DNA of 64,000 bases from UBA3263 sp964528425 (GTDB lineage: Bacteria; Bacteroidota; Bacteroidia; Bacteroidales; Muribaculaceae). The notes beneath the pieces were generated by a model, which had not been told where the DNA came from, made no database searches, and worked only from the letters and a program-made list of their open reading frames with translations. Positions 60,924-64,000 of this stretch are shown here, piece by piece. Numbering within the stretch: the first letter of the stretch is position 1; the number at the start of each line of letters is the position of its first letter. The position numbers were made by a program, and so were the translations under genes. The stretch is taken from the NCBI GenBank assembly GCA_964528425.1, contig CAZGTD010000004.1:1-64000 (forward strand), in the 5' to 3' direction.

Positions 60924-63380
60924 ATGACTTCTACCTCATTCCTCAAGCTATTTGCTGCAATTGTGGCCTTAATGTCTGCTTCATTCGGCGCCCGCGCCCA
61001 CGAAGTGGCCCGGTTCACTATGCAAAACGTCGGCGACCGGATAACCGAATCCGTTTCCGGCAAGACTTTTGCCATCCAGAGCGTACACCCGGCCGAAAAT
61101 ATGCCGGGGGCCAAGGGTCAGGCACTGCGATTCGACGGATATTCAACCTATATTGACGCAGAGCTGAACAACATCATTCCAGCCGGTTCCAGGCAGATGA
61201 CTGCATCGGTGTGGCTGGCCGTAGAAACGTATCCAATCGTAGAGATTGACGTTAACAGCCCCGAGCAGGCTGCAATAGTCTCCTGTCTGGATAACGGAAC
61301 CAAAACCGGATTCGGCTTCTTTCTGGGTCTTGACGGTAAGTATTCATTTAAAATCTTTATCGGCGGCTGGCCTCTGGAGCTGAAAGTAAACGAGCCTCTG
61401 GCACGCTACGAATGGGTAAACCTGACCGCCGTTATCGACGCTGACGCACGCACGGCAACTCTTTATAACAACGGCGTTGCAGTCGCCACATCTAAAGCTA
61501 ACGGCACTCTTGCCACCGGCAATTCAACCCTCAGAATCGGCCGGAGCATTGATTCCCGCTTCAGTGGCCCGTTTTGCGTTACTTCCTTCAACGGACTGAT
61601 TGACGACATTGCTGTTTGGGACGAAGCTATAGCCCCGGAGACTATTGCATCGTGGACGCCGGAAAATCCCGCCGATATGTCAATTCCCGCCGAGCGTTTT
61701 GCCGATGATCCGATGCGTCCTGCATTCCACGCCATGCCCGCTGCAAACTGGGCTAATGAAACCCACGGCATGACATACTCCAATGGCCGCTACCACCTGT
61801 TCTTTCAGAAAAACGCAAACGGCCCTTATATGTCGCGTCTACACTGGGGACACCTGTCAAGCGAAAATCTTTGCGATTGGACAGAAGAAAGAATCGCACT
61901 TGCCCCTGCTACCGACTGGGACATGAAAGGATGCTGGTCGGGCTGCGTATTTGCCGATGAAGAGCTCACCGGAGGAAAGCCCTCGATTATCTACACCGGC
62001 GTAGACTATGCCAAGGCGGTTATAGCTCAGGCTATTCCCCTCGACGATGATCTGATTGCCTGGGAAAAAGCTCCGGTGCCGGTGATCAATGGTAGGCCGG
62101 CCGGTCTTTCGGATGATTTCCGCGACCCATATTTCTTCCGCACCGATAATGGCGCTTATATTATTGTCGGGTCGAGCAAAGGAGGAATTGGCAACACAAC
62201 ACTGCATGCCTATAATCCGACTTCCAAGAGCTGGAGCAATGACGGCAAGAGCTTTTTCAGCGGTTCCGACGCCCGGACATGCGGAACTTTATGGGAGATG
62301 CCAAACATTACCAAAATCGGAGATAAGTGGCTCTTGACCGTAACTCCTCAAAACACCTCGCACGGTGTCGCCGCCCTCTATTGGGTCGGCTCCATCAATG
62401 CCGACGGTACCTTCAGCCCCGACAAGCCCACGCCCTCAACCATTGAGCTGCCCGGGCTGGCCCGCGACGGCTACGGTTTGCTTTCGCCAACCGTTTATCA
62501 ACGCAACGGAAAGACCATCGCAATGGGTATCGTGCCCGACAAACTTCCGTCGCAGGCGAACTATGAGCTCGGCTATGCCCATACGTTCTCTCTGCCGAGG
62601 GAATGGACTCTCGACTCCGACGGCAACTTGTGTCAGAAGCCGTATGCCGGCCTTGCCGAGCTGCGTGCTGACAACGGATTCGCCAAGTCTGCTTTCATCT
62701 TAGACGGTTCGATGGCTATCGACGGCGTCGGCAACAGAAACGTTGAGCTATGCGGCGAATTCACCGTTACCTCCGGAAAATGCGGGTTCACGGTACTCGA
62801 CGACGGAGTGTCGGCCTTAAAAATTTATTATGACGGCGCCTCGAATGAACTGGTGGTTGATAGCCGCGGAGTTGACCGTCTGAACAATGATGCCGGTGTT
62901 TTTGACGGATTTTACCATAGTCAGCAGCCGCGTCAGTTTTCTAAAGGCGAAATCATCAAACTCAACGTTTTCTTCGACCACTCAATCCTTGATATTTTCA
63001 TCAATGATACCTGGGCAACGTCGGTCCGCGTTTTCGCTAACGCCATACCGGTTGAAAACGTTGGTGTCTTCGCCGATATGCCGACCGCCGTCCACACCCT
63101 TAACGCCTGGAACCTTAAAGCCGGCAACAGCAACGCCGGGCTTCCTGAGTCAGTTGCCGCAGCCGATAAATTGCGCCTGACAGTTAATAAGGAGGGCACT
63201 ATAACTTACGGCAACGTGCCCGCGCCGGCAGTGCTGTCTGTCTACAATCTTTCAGGCGAAAAAATGATAGAAAAAAACATCGACAGCAATAGCGGCTCGA
63301 TTGACACCACACTTAGCGGACTCCATATAGTGGCTATAAACACCCCCAATGGAATAGTTTCAAGAAAAATGATTTTTTAA
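60924..63380 (+). CDS. LamG-GH32 protein with altered nucleophile motif
   Basis: 818 residues from the ATG at 60924; an upstream in-frame ATG at 60858 lies in the inverted repeat. Signal peptide, then a LamG/concanavalin-like domain (about 45-235; ALRFDGYSTYIDAELNN, ATLYNNGVAVATSKANG, FNGLIDDIAVWDEAI). A GH32 propeller follows, where the usual WMNDPNG reads WANETHG (Glu at about 279). FRDP is intact and WEMPN replaces WECPD, keeping the acid/base Glu. A C-terminal beta-sandwich (LNVFFDHSILDIFINDTWAT) and a sorting-like tail end the protein. It may be a slow or specialized fructosidase or a binding protein. It closes the susC operon. Confidence 0.85.
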   Translation: MTSTSFLKLFAAIVALMSASFGARAHEVARFTMQNVGDRITESVSGKTFAIQSVHPAENMPGAKGQALRFDGYSTYIDAELNNIIPAGSRQMTASVWLAVETYPIVEIDVNSPEQAAIVSCLDNGTKTGFGFFLGLDGKYSFKIFIGGWPLELKVNEPLARYEWVNLTAVIDADARTATLYNNGVAVATSKANGTLATGNSTLRIGRSIDSRFSGPFCVTSFNGLIDDIAVWDEAIAPETIASWTPENPADMSIPAERFADDPMRPAFHAMPAANWANETHGMTYSNGRYHLFFQKNANGPYMSRLHWGHLSSENLCDWTEERIALAPATDWDMKGCWSGCVFADEELTGGKPSIIYTGVDYAKAVIAQAIPLDDDLIAWEKAPVPVINGRPAGLSDDFRDPYFFRTDNGAYIIVGSSKGGIGNTTLHAYNPTSKSWSNDGKSFFSGSDARTCGTLWEMPNITKIGDKWLLTVTPQNTSHGVAALYWVGSINADGTFSPDKPTPSTIELPGLARDGYGLLSPTVYQRNGKTIAMGIVPDKLPSQANYELGYAHTFSLPREWTLDSDGNLCQKPYAGLAELRADNGFAKSAFILDGSMAIDGVGNRNVELCGEFTVTSGKCGFTVLDDGVSALKIYYDGASNELVVDSRGVDRLNNDAGVFDGFYHSQQPRQFSKGEIIKLNVFFDHSILDIFINDTWATSVRVFANAIPVENVGVFADMPTAVHTLNAWNLKAGNSNAGLPESVAAADKLRLTVNKEGTITYGNVPAPAVLSVYNLSGEKMIEKNIDSNSGSIDTTLSGLHIVAINTPNGIVSRKMIF

Positions 63381-63424
63381 TAAACATACTCTAACGGTAT
63401 TTGGTAAAAAAGATTGATTATTTT

Positions 63425-63468
63425 AAACCCTCGCGGTGTATTGGCTACACCCGGGGGTTGTTTCTTTC
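63425..63468 (+). terminator. terminator after the fructan operon
   Basis: AACCC...GGTGTA and TACACC...GGGTT arms (63426-63440 and 63445-63459) form a long stem with a few mismatches, followed by GTTTCTTTCC. Confidence 0.8.
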
Positions 63469-63493
63469 CGTTGGTCACCTTTCAACTTAAAAG

Positions 63494-63525
63494 TTTGCGT
63501 AATTGCTTGGGATTATATAACTTTG
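63494..63525 (+). promoter_or_regulatory. promoter of the cstA-like gene
   Basis: TTTG (63494-63497) and TAACTTTG (63518-63525) are 20 bp apart; leader about 20 nt. Confidence 0.85.
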
Positions 63526-63550
63526 TAGTCAAAATCATTCATTTGCAATT

Positions 63551-64000
63551 ATGACAACCTTTATAGTATCTCTCCTTCTGCTTATTATAGGATATGCCGT
63601 TTACGGCCTTATAGTAGAGAAAATATTCGGAGTTGACCCCAAAAGGCTAACGCCCGCGATGGAGCGTCCTGACGGTGTTGACTTCGTGCCTATGCCGGTT
63701 TGGAAGGTATTTATGATTCAATTCCTGAACATTGCCGGCGTCGGGCCGATATTCGGCGCGATAATGGGCATTATGTTCGGACCGGCAGCCTTTTTGTGGA
63801 TAGTATTCGGCACAATATTCGCCGGGGCGGTCCATGACTTTACGGCAGCCATGATTTCGCTGCGCCAAGGCGGAGTTTCGCTGCCCGAATCGGTTGGTAA
63901 TGAGCTTGGGGCAGGGATGCGCCACGTTATGCGTGTTTTCTCCGTAATTCTGCTGATTCTTGTAGGGGCGGTTTTTGTTTTGACTCCTTCGGGGTTATTG
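63551..64000 (+). CDS. carbon starvation protein CstA-like transporter, 5' part
   Basis: The first 150 codons are in the window; the frame runs off the right edge. Membrane helices near 2-20, 50-72, 78-97 and 128-147 are visible. The sequence FLNIAGVGPIFGAIMGIMFG followed by GPAAFLWIVFGTIFAGAVHD is the typical CstA N-terminal signature. CstA proteins import peptides or pyruvate under nutrient limitation. It has its own consensus promoter and lies beyond the terminator of the fructan operon. Confidence 0.9.
   Translation, partial: MTTFIVSLLLLIIGYAVYGLIVEKIFGVDPKRLTPAMERPDGVDFVPMPVWKVFMIQFLNIAGVGPIFGAIMGIMFGPAAFLWIVFGTIFAGAVHDFTAAMISLRQGGVSLPESVGNELGAGMRHVMRVFSVILLILVGAVFVLTPSGLL

Overview
The window is chromosomal DNA from a gut Bacteroidota, order Bacteroidales. 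The gene content fits Muribaculaceae, although no marker here proves the family. The evidence is promoters of the Bacteroidota type (TTTG, 19-20 bp, TAnnTTTG) in front of most transcription units, a SusC/SusD polysaccharide utilization locus with a hybrid two-component regulator, Bacteroidota-only small proteins (DUF4295, DUF4834), and glycosidases with lipoprotein or Sec signals.

Layout. 1-5.4 kb: end of a tRNA-Glu gene, then rimP-nusA-infB-folK. 5.5-13.2 kb: a co-directional surface polysaccharide operon (export lipoprotein, Wzz-like co-polymerase, Wzy-like polymerase, glycosyltransferase, TupA-like ATP-grasp, Wzx flippase, hexapeptide acyltransferase). 13.2-17.4 kb, minus strand: rnhB, a lone receiver domain, comF, recX, prmC, a tiny acidic lipoprotein and the rpmB-rpmG-DUF4295 ribosomal operon. 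17.5-19.3 kb: a poorly conserved island with an orphan gene, short tandem repeats, a large palindromic element, two candidate structured RNAs and a 49-residue secreted peptide. 19.4-24.4 kb: a YczE-like membrane protein, two SurA/PpiC-type periplasmic folding factors and guaB. 24.6-31.5 kb: one giant GH89 (alpha-N-acetylglucosaminidase-like) multidomain protein. 31.6-42.9 kb: polA, DUF4834, pssA, psd, proS, rnpB, an acyltransferase, a metallophosphoesterase, tex and a short second HPPK-like gene. 42.9-43.9 kb: a compact phage-type lysis cassette (holin, GH24 endolysin, single-protein spanin). 44.0-47.5 kb: a GH33 sialidase. 47.6-63.4 kb: a fructan utilization locus. 63.55 kb to the end: the start of a cstA-like carbon starvation gene.

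The fructan locus resembles the levan locus of Bacteroides thetaiotaomicron. A surface glycan-binding lipoprotein, SusD and SusC would capture and import fructan. Two GH32 proteins would cut it, an MFS importer would bring fructose into the cytoplasm, and a PfkB fructokinase would phosphorylate it. The hybrid regulator has a periplasmic sugar-binding sensor and would switch the locus on. GH89 and GH33 add likely host-glycan (mucin) activities.

The most unusual features are these. (1) A perfect 19-bp inverted repeat encloses the promoter of the last GH32 gene and ends 8 bp before its start codon. (2) A complete holin/endolysin/u-spanin-like cassette stands without any other phage gene. (3) A GH32 paralogue has Glu where the nucleophile Asp should be. 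(4) A DNA polymerase I has lost its proofreading residues. (5) There are several candidate small RNAs. (6) Three genes have a -7 promoter element only 4-5 bp before the start codon, which suggests leaderless mRNAs.
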